64,000 nt of DNA from a virus: positions 1 to 64,000 of IMG/VR virus record IMGVR_UViG_3300031754_000003; one strand, 5' to 3'. The notes under the pieces were generated by a model. It was given only the letters and a program-made list of their open reading frames with translations, ran no database searches and was not told where the DNA came from. Made by a program: the position numbers and the translations under genes. Shown here piece after piece: positions 23,865-32,174 of this stretch (position 1 is the first letter of the stretch; every line of letters starts with the position of its first letter).

Positions 23865-25214
23865 CTAATTATGAAATGACGGGCCGAGAACGATCGCATT
23901 TAAATCGGTCCTCACCACCCAGGGGAACCAGGTAGTCTTGTTAGCAGTTGACAGCGGCTGCGCGGTGTTCTGGTAAAAAGTGCCCCATGTAACCGTTCGG
24001 CCACCAGTCGAGTCCTGCGTGAACGCAAAGTATCCTCCCGTTCCATCCGCGAGGATGGTTGGGAATGGTAATGTACAGGGGCATGCAGATGTGAGCGCGA
24101 AAGTTTTGTTATAACCATTTTGGAAATCTGGTACAGCGAATGCTGATCCAGTTAATGTTATTGGTGCATACCCAACCGGATGCGTATATCTTACATAGTC
24201 CATGTCCGCTTCAGCCTGGGTGTTGTTGTAGAGCGGGTCCGTCCCGTTCCATGTGATATCAAGGTTACAATTCGACGAACACCCACCAGAACCGGTCTCC
24301 GCTATGATACCTGATCCGCTCCCGTTGTAGCCCCCGGAACACACGATACCGACCATTTGCACCAGATTCGTGCTTCCAGGAAAATCTACACAGTATTCGT
24401 TGGTTCCCCCATCACCGGCACAACGTATTCCACCGAAATCATACGCCCCAATTTTGATACAGGTTCCCCCATCAACAGACACGTCAGTGACCGGCCCCCC
24501 CGAGCCACCTGACATATCAAGCCCAATGGCGCCATGAGGAACACCGGTGACTGTTATTCTATTCCACGCATTAGAAAAGCCGCCGCCGTAAATACCGGCC
24601 GTAGTAGGCGAGATAACCGTCAAGTCCGAAAAGTACGCGTCCGTGGCATTGTCGTGGGTATACATCCCGTATCCATTATTGAGAAACGTTACGTCCACGA
24701 CCCGCATATTTTGCGCGCAGCAACCTGATGGATTGCCGTAGTTAATCCCTGCTCCGCAATTGCGGAAGATCATATGAGTTATCACCACGCCGCCAGTTGA
24801 ACTCTCCTCGTCGGCGCAATTAGTATTACTAAGTGGTGTACTTCCATTTCCGATGATCGTAAACCCAGTGATCACAGCGCTGGTGTTTAAGCCAAAACAC
24901 GGCACAGTATTGGCCAACCCTGAGCAGTCTACGACTGTGTTCTGCGTTCCAGCTGAGCTTGCCGTGGGACTTCCTGTAACTGGCCCAGATACCGTGCATC
25001 CGGCGGGCATATTGATAGTGAGCACGATCTTGAATGTGCCCTCTCCTAGAAACACGGTCTTTGGGGAGGCGCAGCTGGCAACGGCAGTGATCAGGTTGAT
25101 CGTATCAGTGGCCGGCACGCCGGTCGGCACGATGACATTATAGGGCTCTGTCGCTCTTGCCGGGACGACCGACAGCGCTATCCACATAAGGCTAATTATG
25201 AAACGACGGACCAA
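23865..25214 (-). CDS. Secreted beta-helix protein C2 (TTG start)
   Basis: 449 residues from TTG 25214, preferred since GGGAG lies 6 bases upstream and the product then begins with a standard signal peptide (LVRRFIISLMWIALSVVPARA before TEP); another TTG at 25238 is possible. Body: VFLGEGTFKIVLTINMP, beta-helix with many Cys pairs, DPLYNNTQAEADMDYVRYTHP and a closing C-terminal domain ending IVLGPSFHN. About the same plan as gene C3, so a recent tandem duplication. Cysteine richness fits folding in the periplasm. Confidence 0.6.
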   Translation of the reverse strand: MVRRFIISLMWIALSVVPARATEPYNVIVPTGVPATDTINLITAVASCASPKTVFLGEGTFKIVLTINMPAGCTVSGPVTGSPTASSAGTQNTVVDCSGLANTVPCFGLNTSAVITGFTIIGNGSTPLSNTNCADEESSTGGVVITHMIFRNCGAGINYGNPSGCCAQNMRVVDVTFLNNGYGMYTHDNATDAYFSDLTVISPTTAGIYGGGFSNAWNRITVTGVPHGAIGLDMSGGSGGPVTDVSVDGGTCIKIGAYDFGGIRCAGDGGTNEYCVDFPGSTNLVQMVGIVCSGGYNGSGSGIIAETGSGGCSSNCNLDITWNGTDPLYNNTQAEADMDYVRYTHPVGYAPITLTGSAFAVPDFQNGYNKTFALTSACPCTLPFPTILADGTGGYFAFTQDSTGGRTVTWGTFYQNTAQPLSTANKTTWFPWVVRTDLNAIVLGPSFHN

Positions 25215-26691
25215 GATTGATACTCCCGTTATTGCCAACTGCGGTCCATGGCCACCAGGTTGTCTTGCCGGATGTGTTAAGCGGCGCCGATGTATTCACA
25301 TAGATTCCATTCCAAGTGATGGCGCTGGCTACCGATGGAGTCGGCTGGGTGAACTCAATGTATCCGGTTTGACCATCGTGCACGTAGGGCGGCGCGGGCA
25401 ATGTGCAGGGGCACGATGACGTACCCGTCAGGCTGATATTGAAGCCGTTTTTTAGATCGGGGGCAGCGAACGTGCTGCTCGTTAAAGTCACCGCCGCATA
25501 CCCGATCGGGTGCATGAAGCGCTGCCAGTCGAAGTCCGTCTCGGCCTGGGTCGATCCGTAAAGGGGATCGGTCTGGTTCCACGATACATCGAAGGTGCAG
25601 TTTGTGCATCCTCCGGTAATCCCAGCCTCATGAAAGACGCTCGAACCCGTGCCGCTATACCCGGCGCTGCACAGCATCGCCGCAACCGAGATGGCGGAGG
25701 ATGCGGCCGACTCGAAATCGAGGCAGTAGTTGTTTGCTGAAGCACTCGCGCCGGCGCAGCGCACCGCGCTGACTTGAATATTAGACGCCCCGTTAAACTG
25801 TATACATGAGCCCTGGTCAGCTATCATGTTATTGATGACGTTGCCGGTGCCGAGCATCTTGATCCCGAAGCCGGTCCCGCCTAGCGTCTGCATCGTCAAC
25901 ATCGCGAAATTTGCTTTAGAGCAACCAACGTCGCAGAATATTCCGACCGCTGGCGCAAGCATGGTTACGTTCGTCACCTGGAGGTTGGTGCAGGTGGTAT
26001 GGCACCAGACCGGCGTTCCGACAGCCGCGAAGGTCACATCCATCAGCCGGTCGTTGAGCACCGCTCCGCTCGCCGACCCCACGTTGATCCCGTAGCCACA
26101 GTTCCGCATCACCATATGGAGCAGAGTGTTGCCACCGGTGTTCGTTGCCTCGTTGTCCACGCATACCGTATTCGACCCGGCCGTACTGCCGTTGCCGAGG
26201 ATCGCGAACCCAGTCAACGTATCGCTGTTGCCAAACTTGAAACAGACAGTGGTCGTGCTAAGCCCAGAGCAGTCAACGACCGTGTTCTGGACTCCATTTG
26301 ATCCAACGTACGGTGTTCCACTAATTGAACCAACGATCGTGCAACCGTCATGCCCAGTCAAATCAATAGTGTTACTGATCGTCCACGTGCCTTCAGAGAG
26401 GAATATCGGGTTGGTATTAGTGCATGTAGGAAGCGCGGCGGTAATAGTCGCATCAGTTCTTGGTGCCGCGCCGTTAGGAAGCACATTATACGTAGTCCCC
26501 CCGCCACCTGCCCCACCGCCGCACGCGCCCGATGCAAACCCCGTCAATACGCCGCTGGTATAGGTGGCGCATGATGGCCCCGTGGTGCAATTTGAGCCGC
26601 TACACGAACTTTCCAGAGTGATTGTACCCGTAGTCTGGGCATTAGCCGTCGTGACAAACAACAAACTGAGAATGAGATAAAAGATCAGCAT
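25192..26691 (-). CDS. Secreted beta-helix protein C3
   Basis: 499 residues from ATG 26691; the frame runs further upstream but only this start gives a signal peptide (MLIFYLILSLLFVTTANA, cleavage before QTT). Residues 20-60 are a small Cys module (ITLESSCSGSNCTTGPSCATY) that also occurs as a free gene just upstream. Then the beta-helix with PIFLSEGTWTISNTI, DPLYGSTQAETDFDWQRFMHP and the terminal INLGPSFHN. Three tandem paralogues (C1-C3) suggest receptor or substrate diversification. Confidence 0.6.
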   Translation of the reverse strand: MLIFYLILSLLFVTTANAQTTGTITLESSCSGSNCTTGPSCATYTSGVLTGFASGACGGGAGGGGTTYNVLPNGAAPRTDATITAALPTCTNTNPIFLSEGTWTISNTIDLTGHDGCTIVGSISGTPYVGSNGVQNTVVDCSGLSTTTVCFKFGNSDTLTGFAILGNGSTAGSNTVCVDNEATNTGGNTLLHMVMRNCGYGINVGSASGAVLNDRLMDVTFAAVGTPVWCHTTCTNLQVTNVTMLAPAVGIFCDVGCSKANFAMLTMQTLGGTGFGIKMLGTGNVINNMIADQGSCIQFNGASNIQVSAVRCAGASASANNYCLDFESAASSAISVAAMLCSAGYSGTGSSVFHEAGITGGCTNCTFDVSWNQTDPLYGSTQAETDFDWQRFMHPIGYAAVTLTSSTFAAPDLKNGFNISLTGTSSCPCTLPAPPYVHDGQTGYIEFTQPTPSVASAITWNGIYVNTSAPLNTSGKTTWWPWTAVGNNGSINLGPSFHN

Positions 26692-26915
26692 GGACCCGGA
26701 ACGGTGTTGGTTAAGATGCCGTTCGTGTGAACCAGACACGTTGGCGCTGGGACGCAGTTGGAAGTGTCGCAGGCGCTGACCATCGTGATGTTTATGGTCA
26801 TTCCAGACGGCGCCATATTTCCCCCGCCACCATGAGGGATTCTCGCCACGGCAGAGCCGGCAAGGCCTATGGCAATCAGCGAAAGCCAGAGCCAACGAAT
26901 TAAAATTGTGCCCAT
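26685..26915 (-). CDS. Small secreted Cys protein
   Basis: 76 residues with signal peptide (MGTILIRWLWLSLIAIGLAGSAVA). The mature part ends with ITMVSACDTSNCVPAPTC and a GILTNTVPGPC tail, aligning with the N-terminal Cys module of gene C3 (four Cys in the same spacing). It looks like a detached or ancestral copy of that module. Overlaps its neighbours on both sides. Confidence 0.55.
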   Translation of the reverse strand: MGTILIRWLWLSLIAIGLAGSAVARIPHGGGGNMAPSGMTINITMVSACDTSNCVPAPTCLVHTNGILTNTVPGPC

Positions 26916-27490
26916 ACGATGCTACCGCTAACCTGGGCAGCGGAGCTAACAAGCAGGCATACATTATCAGCCAGCGTTGCCGTCCGTGCGACAATACCCT
27001 GCCCATTGCCAAGTGTTAGCCCGCCATTAGATGCTAGATTCCATCCGGTCGCTGCGGTCGCTCCTCCCGCCATGCCAGCGACGCTAGTTGCACAGGCGCT
27101 GCCAGTCCCTTCAACAAGAGCAATGTTATCAGCCGTGCTCGTGATGAGGTTGATGCTGCAAACGTACGTCTGCTTACCAGAAGTCCCCGTGATGATCTGG
27201 CCGCTTGCTGTGATGCTAATCGGTGTCGAGGTCGTGTTCCCGACCGTGGCTCCGGCACACCCGGCCGTGATCGTAATCTGTCCCGACCCATTTATCCCCA
27301 GCGCGTTAACTCCGGCCGCATCGAGGATTTGATACTGAGGGATGAAGGCTCCGGAACTGCCACCAAAGCAAATCGTTTGTGTGGTGCCTCCGGCATCTTT
27401 AAGGGTCAAAGAAGTGCCGGGGCATGCAGCTACCGCCGCACTGCTGGCAAGAATCCAGATCAGTATCGCAAGAGAGAGAGAGCGTTTCAT
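26900..27490 (-). CDS. Secreted protein with conserved YVCS...VEGTG module
   Basis: 196 residues from ATG 27490 (ATGA overlap with the upstream stop), giving signal peptide MKRSLSLAILIWILASSAAVA. The C-terminal 90 residues (QTYVCSINLITSTADNIALVEGTGSAC, GWNLASNGGLTLGNGQG, DNVCLLVSSAAQVSGSI) are a module also found in the 51087-51935 gene. I recognise this pattern from structural-region proteins of other phages. Probably a beta-sandwich; function unknown. Confidence 0.6.
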   Translation of the reverse strand: MKRSLSLAILIWILASSAAVAACPGTSLTLKDAGGTTQTICFGGSSGAFIPQYQILDAAGVNALGINGSGQITITAGCAGATVGNTTSTPISITASGQIITGTSGKQTYVCSINLITSTADNIALVEGTGSACATSVAGMAGGATAATGWNLASNGGLTLGNGQGIVARTATLADNVCLLVSSAAQVSGSIVWAQF

Positions 27491-27651
27491 CGGACCACCG
27501 CCGTTATGCTGTTGCATATGTTTGTCCAATCAAAGACCAGGTTTGTAGAGCACGACCCGCCGCCGCCGCTCGTGGGTGCCATTGTAAGATTGGCATGCCC
27601 CAAGGCAATGCCGCTGAGGATCGCAGCAACTATGAGAAGCAAGCGTATCAT
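27487..27651 (-). CDS. Very small secreted protein
   Basis: 54 residues read directly; start ATG 27651, stop overlapping the next ATG. Signal peptide MIRLLLIVAAILSGIALGHA, then NLTMAPTSGGGGSCSTNLVF. The NLT-APTS-GGG start of the mature part is shared with the 28591-29562 gene, so this may be a truncated copy of that protein's N-terminal module. Two cysteines remain. Confidence 0.5.
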   Translation of the reverse strand: MIRLLLIVAAILSGIALGHANLTMAPTSGGGGSCSTNLVFDWTNICNSITAVVR

Positions 27652-27652
27652 A

Positions 27653-28597
27653 TTACTGCCATACCTGGATTGATTTGATCACAGTCGTCTGACCGCTACC
27701 GCTTGATACGTTGATACAGTTGTGCTGCGTGAGCGCTTGATTGATCTGATCGCCGGTCGTGAAGTTGACCGTGTTCGGTGTTGTGGGATTGAGTGTTTCG
27801 GGTGTCGAGGTATTCGCAGCAAAGTAGCCAGCGAAGAAGCCGGTCCCGCCATTTTGCGCCGGGGAGACGAGTAGCGTCCCATAGACTTGACCAGCGTGGT
27901 TGCCGCCGCCGCCTTGATCGCGTTGATACGCATGATTGACCTGAGCTGGGGTATTCCAATTCGGGCTAGGTAACCAAGAGACGATGTCAGCTACCCACGA
28001 GCCATCTGCCAGTAGCGATTCAAAGGTATCTATCTCCGTCATGCTGGCCACCCCTGGTGCCGCAGCAGAATAGTATTCGGTCGGTAACATCCATGGGAAC
28101 ACCGGCCACCAACCAGTCCCCCCGGATCTACCTGATGGAGCCGATCCTATCACGGTCTTGATATAGAAAGGCCCGGTGATGGTCGTGCCTATCCACTGCC
28201 CCGCGGTGCCGTTTGTGATGCAACTCGTGAGGTCGATGCCTGGGTTGCTGGTGTCGCTGCCGGTCGTTAAGATCTGGATGCCACCGCCGGCCGCGGCTGT
28301 GTACCAGCTTCCTGGCGTTGGAGGGTCTGTCTGTCCAGCGGTGTTTCCCGAGTAGAGTCCAGGCCATCCGATCCTCCTATAGAGCAAATACCCAGGATTG
28401 CCCGTATTGCTGACGTCTACTTGGCTGATATTATTGAGACAGTAAACCTCGTGTGTGTAGCCCCACGTTACGGCCGGTGCCGGGATCGAGTCGGTACAAG
28501 CCAAGGACGGCGCCCCTCCCCCGCTGAAAACCGTCTTCTCTTGCGCGATGGACGCAATCAGGAGCAAGCAAAGCGCGAGACCGAGTACCCTTAGCAT
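27653..28597 (-). CDS. Secreted GH16-like protein, possible polysaccharide-degrading enzyme
   Basis: 314 residues from ATG 28597, with signal peptide MLRVLGLALCLLLIASIAQ. Residues 105-310 resemble the GH16 jelly roll: GPFYIKTVIG, WWPVFPWMLP, then EIDTFES with the E-x-D-x-x-E catalytic pattern (Glu188, Asp190, Glu193), and a final beta strand TTVIKSIQVWQ. GH16 enzymes cut beta-glucans, agar or carrageenan. Length and the N-terminal region are atypical, so the assignment is by motif and fold pattern. Confidence 0.5.
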   Translation of the reverse strand: MLRVLGLALCLLLIASIAQEKTVFSGGGAPSLACTDSIPAPAVTWGYTHEVYCLNNISQVDVSNTGNPGYLLYRRIGWPGLYSGNTAGQTDPPTPGSWYTAAAGGGIQILTTGSDTSNPGIDLTSCITNGTAGQWIGTTITGPFYIKTVIGSAPSGRSGGTGWWPVFPWMLPTEYYSAAAPGVASMTEIDTFESLLADGSWVADIVSWLPSPNWNTPAQVNHAYQRDQGGGGNHAGQVYGTLLVSPAQNGGTGFFAGYFAANTSTPETLNPTTPNTVNFTTGDQINQALTQHNCINVSSGSGQTTVIKSIQVWQ

Positions 28598-29562
28598 GAA
28601 CCGCGGACTGCCGTTAAATAGGCACACAGCCGATTTGTGATGCCCGTGCCGCTGGCGACGTCGCTGCCCGTGCTGCTGATCTGCGCCGCAGTCAGATGCG
28701 AGCCGAAATGTGCCGCAGCAATCTGGTATGGAGTGCCGCCGTTACCGGCGCCACCAGTGGTGGAAAGGTTGAGAATATAGACGTTATTATTCGCAACTGC
28801 CGCAGGTGAGCCGCCTCCGGTCGCTACGGAACCACCACGCCAATAAGCTGTCAGATTACCTGATCCAGACGCGCGATCACAATCAATTGCACCAAAACTA
28901 TCAGCAGTACCAAACACTGTTCCAGTAAAAGCATTGTTTAGAAAGCACTGCAAATTGCTGCCAGCTGTAAATATTACCACTCCATCAGCGGTGGTGCCGT
29001 CATAACTACCCATCGAAAAATTGACGTTACCCGTCGCCGCCGTCAGACTCCACAGCCCCATATTGGAGTTACCCAAGGCGAAGTGTCCGCCATCGGTCGT
29101 GGGGTTGCATCCCGTATCTAGATACACCGTGGTACTAGATGCTACCCCGGTATACCCGGCATTCGCGGCAAACGCGGGAGAGCCGTGGGCTGTGATAGTG
29201 CAATTACTCGATACTAGATTGAGCGCGGCAACCGCCGTGTTCGTCCCTGTCGCCGTGTCGGTGGCGAGCGTATAAAGACCGTCTAGGTTCGCAAATACGC
29301 CATCGGTCACCAGCCCGCAAATCAGCCTGTCATAGGCGCCTATATGACCGGTGCTTGGAACACTTCCATCAAGCGTCGCCGGCAACGCCCATACGCGCGC
29401 AAAGAACGTCGTCGACTGGGAGCAGCTACCGGTCGGCGCTCCGCCTCCGGGAGACGTCGGCGCGAGAGTGAGATTGGCACGTGCCGTCTCGTGTTCCCCA
29501 AGCGAGGCAAGTCCCGCAGCGACAAAGCCGACAATGACCGCGAGCAGTAAGCATCGCCCCAT
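28591..29562 (-). CDS. Tail-associated protein with N-terminal hydrophobic segment
   Basis: 323 residues. N-terminus MGRCLLLAVIVGFVAAGLASLG is a signal peptide or anchor, followed by NLTLAPTSPGGGAP. Residues 45-320 contain FFARVWALPATLDG, YDRLICGLVTDGVFANLDGLYTLA, AALNLVSS and a concanavalin/LamG-like set of beta strands, a pattern I know from phage tail-region proteins that normally lack a signal peptide. Ends with ITNRLCAYLTAVRGSC. Confidence 0.55.
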   Translation of the reverse strand: MGRCLLLAVIVGFVAAGLASLGEHETARANLTLAPTSPGGGAPTGSCSQSTTFFARVWALPATLDGSVPSTGHIGAYDRLICGLVTDGVFANLDGLYTLATDTATGTNTAVAALNLVSSNCTITAHGSPAFAANAGYTGVASSTTVYLDTGCNPTTDGGHFALGNSNMGLWSLTAATGNVNFSMGSYDGTTADGVVIFTAGSNLQCFLNNAFTGTVFGTADSFGAIDCDRASGSGNLTAYWRGGSVATGGGSPAAVANNNVYILNLSTTGGAGNGGTPYQIAAAHFGSHLTAAQISSTGSDVASGTGITNRLCAYLTAVRGSC

Positions 29563-29568
29563 TAGGGG

Positions 29569-31275
29569 TTACCTAAAGTTAAAGAAGCAGGTACCAGACC
29601 CTGTTGCAGAACTCCCGACCTGCTTCATCCCAACATACGTATTCGTCGCGATTTGCGTCGGCGACGTTGCTAACGTTAGAACCACCTCGGTTCCAGCCGC
29701 CGTAGTCATATCAAACGTGCCGCTTGACGCGATCAAGTTCGTCCCCGCATCTAAGAGCCCAGTATTGGTCTGCTCGAAGAAGCTGAGCGCCGAGGCCGAA
29801 CCTTGGGCTATGTCATTGATACAGCGGATCGAGAGAAGCACTCCTGGTGACAGGAAGACGCCAGCGCGAATCCCGTGCGTCGATAAAGACATATCCTGCC
29901 CGACCGCCCAACTCAGCGCAAATGGTTGGGTCTGTCCTAGTGGAGCGGTAAAAGCCGTGGTGCCGGAGGCGCCAGCAGTCGTCAGGATCGTCGTGAGATT
30001 GTTGGGGATGGTGATCGCCGCCCCCACTGGGCCGCCGTTGATGCCATCGGCTCCATTAGGAGTTAGGGTAGCCGTTACTCCTCGGGTCTCTAGTACCACG
30101 CAACCATTGGTGCTGAGCGTCGTTGCGACAGGCAACGTGATATTAATAGCCGCCGAGGTCAGCACGAATACTTGGCAAGCTCTCCACTCAGATTGGCTGA
30201 CTGCATGCGGCGAGGTTGGGTTAAGGGTCGTTCCTCCGTTCGTCGTACCATCGATGACCCATGCCGATGCCGCCGCATTCGTAGCCAGGCACATCGAGAA
30301 AGCAGTGTTGGGTATCTCGCCCCCGCTCAGTACTAAGAAGCCGCCGACCACCGACTGTATGTTAATCGGTAAGGCTGGTGCTGTTCCGACCGCCAGCGTT
30401 GATGTACTCGTATTTCCGATCGAAGCCGCCCCAATCCCACAAACACGATAATATGCCGCGTTTGCCGAAACCGCGGGGGACGGCGAGGCCATCACATAGA
30501 CATTGGCCGAACTCTGTGTGATCGTGCCAATGGATTGTGTCGCGGTCCCGCCACTAGAGCCATTCGACGCCGCTGTGACGCGCCCTTGCGCATCTAGTGT
30601 TATGTTTGAGTTCGTGAATGAGCCAACGCCCGGCCCCGTGTTTGGCATCGAACAGGTGCCACTGGTGGTGATCGTACCACCGCTTAGGCCAGCGCCACAC
30701 GTAATGGATGTGACCGTACCGCCGGAGCCCGGCGCTCCACCATCGATAGCGTTACCGTTAGCATCATAGACAAGTTGGTGTCCGGCGGTCTTCGTGGCAC
30801 TTGTCGCTGACTGAACCTCCGTCGCACCACTTGTCCCTGATAGCGGCAAGCTCGATGTAATTGTGCTGGCACTACCAGCGATAGGCACTTGCCCGGTGGT
30901 CATACCGCTTAGACCAACGGATGCCCAAGTCCCATCCCCCCGCCAGAATGTCGATGACGATGCCCCGGTACCAGAGTTGAGGTTCCCGACTGGAAGGTTG
31001 CCGGTAATGCCGCCAGCGCCTCCTACAGCAAGATTTGCGGGACCGATCTTGGTTTGAAGATAGGTGACTAGTTGAGAATTGGTGCCGCGCACCATCACCG
31101 TGCCGCTGGCAGGGCAATTAGTCGAATGATCCTGACAAATCCAAAAGGTATCGGCATCGGCCATCGCTGCGGCGCCGGTCGCAGCCCCAAGGTATAAGGT
31201 GCCGGTAGGCGCCTGCCCAAACGCGGACGCCGACACAACAAGCAGACAGAATGCGAGCAATATGCTCTTGCGCAT
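29569..31275 (-). CDS. Secreted tail-fibre-like protein
   Basis: 568 residues with signal peptide [20 protein letters not shown] before QAP. The stretch [20 protein letters not shown] (near residues 99-118) is a phage fibre repeat, repeated in weaker form further on ([20 protein letters not shown]). Low-complexity Thr/Ser/Gly beta repeats fill the middle. The last 130 residues form a compact domain ([17 protein letters not shown] ... FFNFR). Fibre sequence behind a Sec signal is unusual for a podovirus. Confidence 0.6.
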   Translation of the reverse strand: MRKSILLAFCLLVVSASAFGQAPTGTLYLGAATGAAAMADADTFWICQDHSTNCPASGTVMVRGTNSQLVTYLQTKIGPANLAVGGAGGITGNLPVGNLNSGTGASSSTFWRGDGTWASVGLSGMTTGQVPIAGSASTITSSLPLSGTSGATEVQSATSATKTAGHQLVYDANGNAIDGGAPGSGGTVTSITCGAGLSGGTITTSGTCSMPNTGPGVGSFTNSNITLDAQGRVTAASNGSSGGTATQSIGTITQSSANVYVMASPSPAVSANAAYYRVCGIGAASIGNTSTSTLAVGTAPALPINIQSVVGGFLVLSGGEIPNTAFSMCLATNAAASAWVIDGTTNGGTTLNPTSPHAVSQSEWRACQVFVLTSAAINITLPVATTLSTNGCVVLETRGVTATLTPNGADGINGGPVGAAITIPNNLTTILTTAGASGTTAFTAPLGQTQPFALSWAVGQDMSLSTHGIRAGVFLSPGVLLSIRCINDIAQGSASALSFFEQTNTGLLDAGTNLIASSGTFDMTTAAGTEVVLTLATSPTQIATNTYVGMKQVGSSATGSGTCFFNFR

Positions 31276-31279
31276 GATT

Positions 31280-32089
31280 TCAGTTCCCTAGAGCTAAGCC
31301 GTTGCCTGTTGCCAACGCTTGACCACTTCCTGTTGCAAGGGCGACGGTTCCGCCGCCACCGCCACACGATCCATTCGAAGCTGAGGTGATCTGCCCCGAT
31401 GCGTTCACCGTGATCGTTGGACAGGTGTACGTCCCGGCCGTCACCCCCGTAGCCACAATCGTTGCTGATTGTGAGCCTGATCCTGGTCCCGCTACCACAG
31501 CGCCCGTAAGTTGGGTAATCGCCGCTGAGCCGCACGAGCCCGTGGCTATTGAAGTCACCTGACCAGCAGCGTTCACCGTCGCAGTCGGACAAGTGTAACT
31601 CCCCGGCGTAACCCCAGTCGGCGTAATCGCCGTCGTTACCGAGCCTGGTCCAAGTCCTGTCACCGGCCCTGTTAAGGCGGTGATTCCTGTCGCCGGGAAA
31701 TTAACGCAGACATTAGCTAAGCAGTTGATCGTCTTGTTTGTCAGCGTTTGCTGATCATTTAGGGTAGCGAGAATATTCCCAGGAATGTAGAGCAGAGAGC
31801 TGTCCGATGGACTGGGGGCGACGGGGATGCGCAAGCCCGAGGTTAGAGGAGTGGTTGCGGCCGGTGATGTGTAGACGTAGCTTTCTAATCCCGTGCAACC
31901 CAGCCCCTGCCCAAGCCCCGGTGGGCAACCCTGCACTGGAGCTGCCAGATGAGGCTTCGCCGAGCGCGTAGTCGGCGGTTTCAGAGTAAAGCTAGGCGGA
32001 TGGCGGTGGTTTGTATCCGCAGCGACAGAAGGTAATGCTACACCAAGACCGAGAGCAAAGGCGGTCAGACGTAAGAGGAGCCCTGTCAA
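31280..32089 (-). CDS. Secreted fibre-repeat protein (TTG start, uncertain)
   Basis: 269 residues if started at TTG 32089, which gives signal peptide [24 protein letters not shown] before DTN; the frame is open to 32254 but that part overlaps the upstream gene. Contains fibre repeats [13 protein letters not shown], then twice a unit of about 45 residues ([25 protein letters not shown] and [18 protein letters not shown]-type). C-terminus glycine-rich. Same type as the 29569 gene. Confidence 0.5.
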   Translation of the reverse strand: MTGLLLRLTAFALGLGVALPSVAADTNHRHPPSFTLKPPTTRSAKPHLAAPVQGCPPGLGQGLGCTGLESYVYTSPAATTPLTSGLRIPVAPSPSDSSLLYIPGNILATLNDQQTLTNKTINCLANVCVNFPATGITALTGPVTGLGPGSVTTAITPTGVTPGSYTCPTATVNAAGQVTSIATGSCGSAAITQLTGAVVAGPGSGSQSATIVATGVTAGTYTCPTITVNASGQITSASNGSCGGGGGTVALATGSGQALATGNGLALGN

Positions 32090-32174
32090 AATCCAGCCCG
32101 CCCTCGCATCGTAATGGCTAGAACAGCCAATTCTTCGCAGAAGACTACCGAAATCTCGACAAAAAATGAAGGGC

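Noticed and set aside
29351-30451. 366-residue plus-strand frame
   Set aside because: Antisense shadow of two signal-peptide genes; no ribosome site and biased composition.
16923-32089. Diversity-generating retroelement, expected because BPP-1-like phages may carry one
   Set aside because: No reverse transcriptase, Avd-like gene or template/variable repeat pair was seen in the window.
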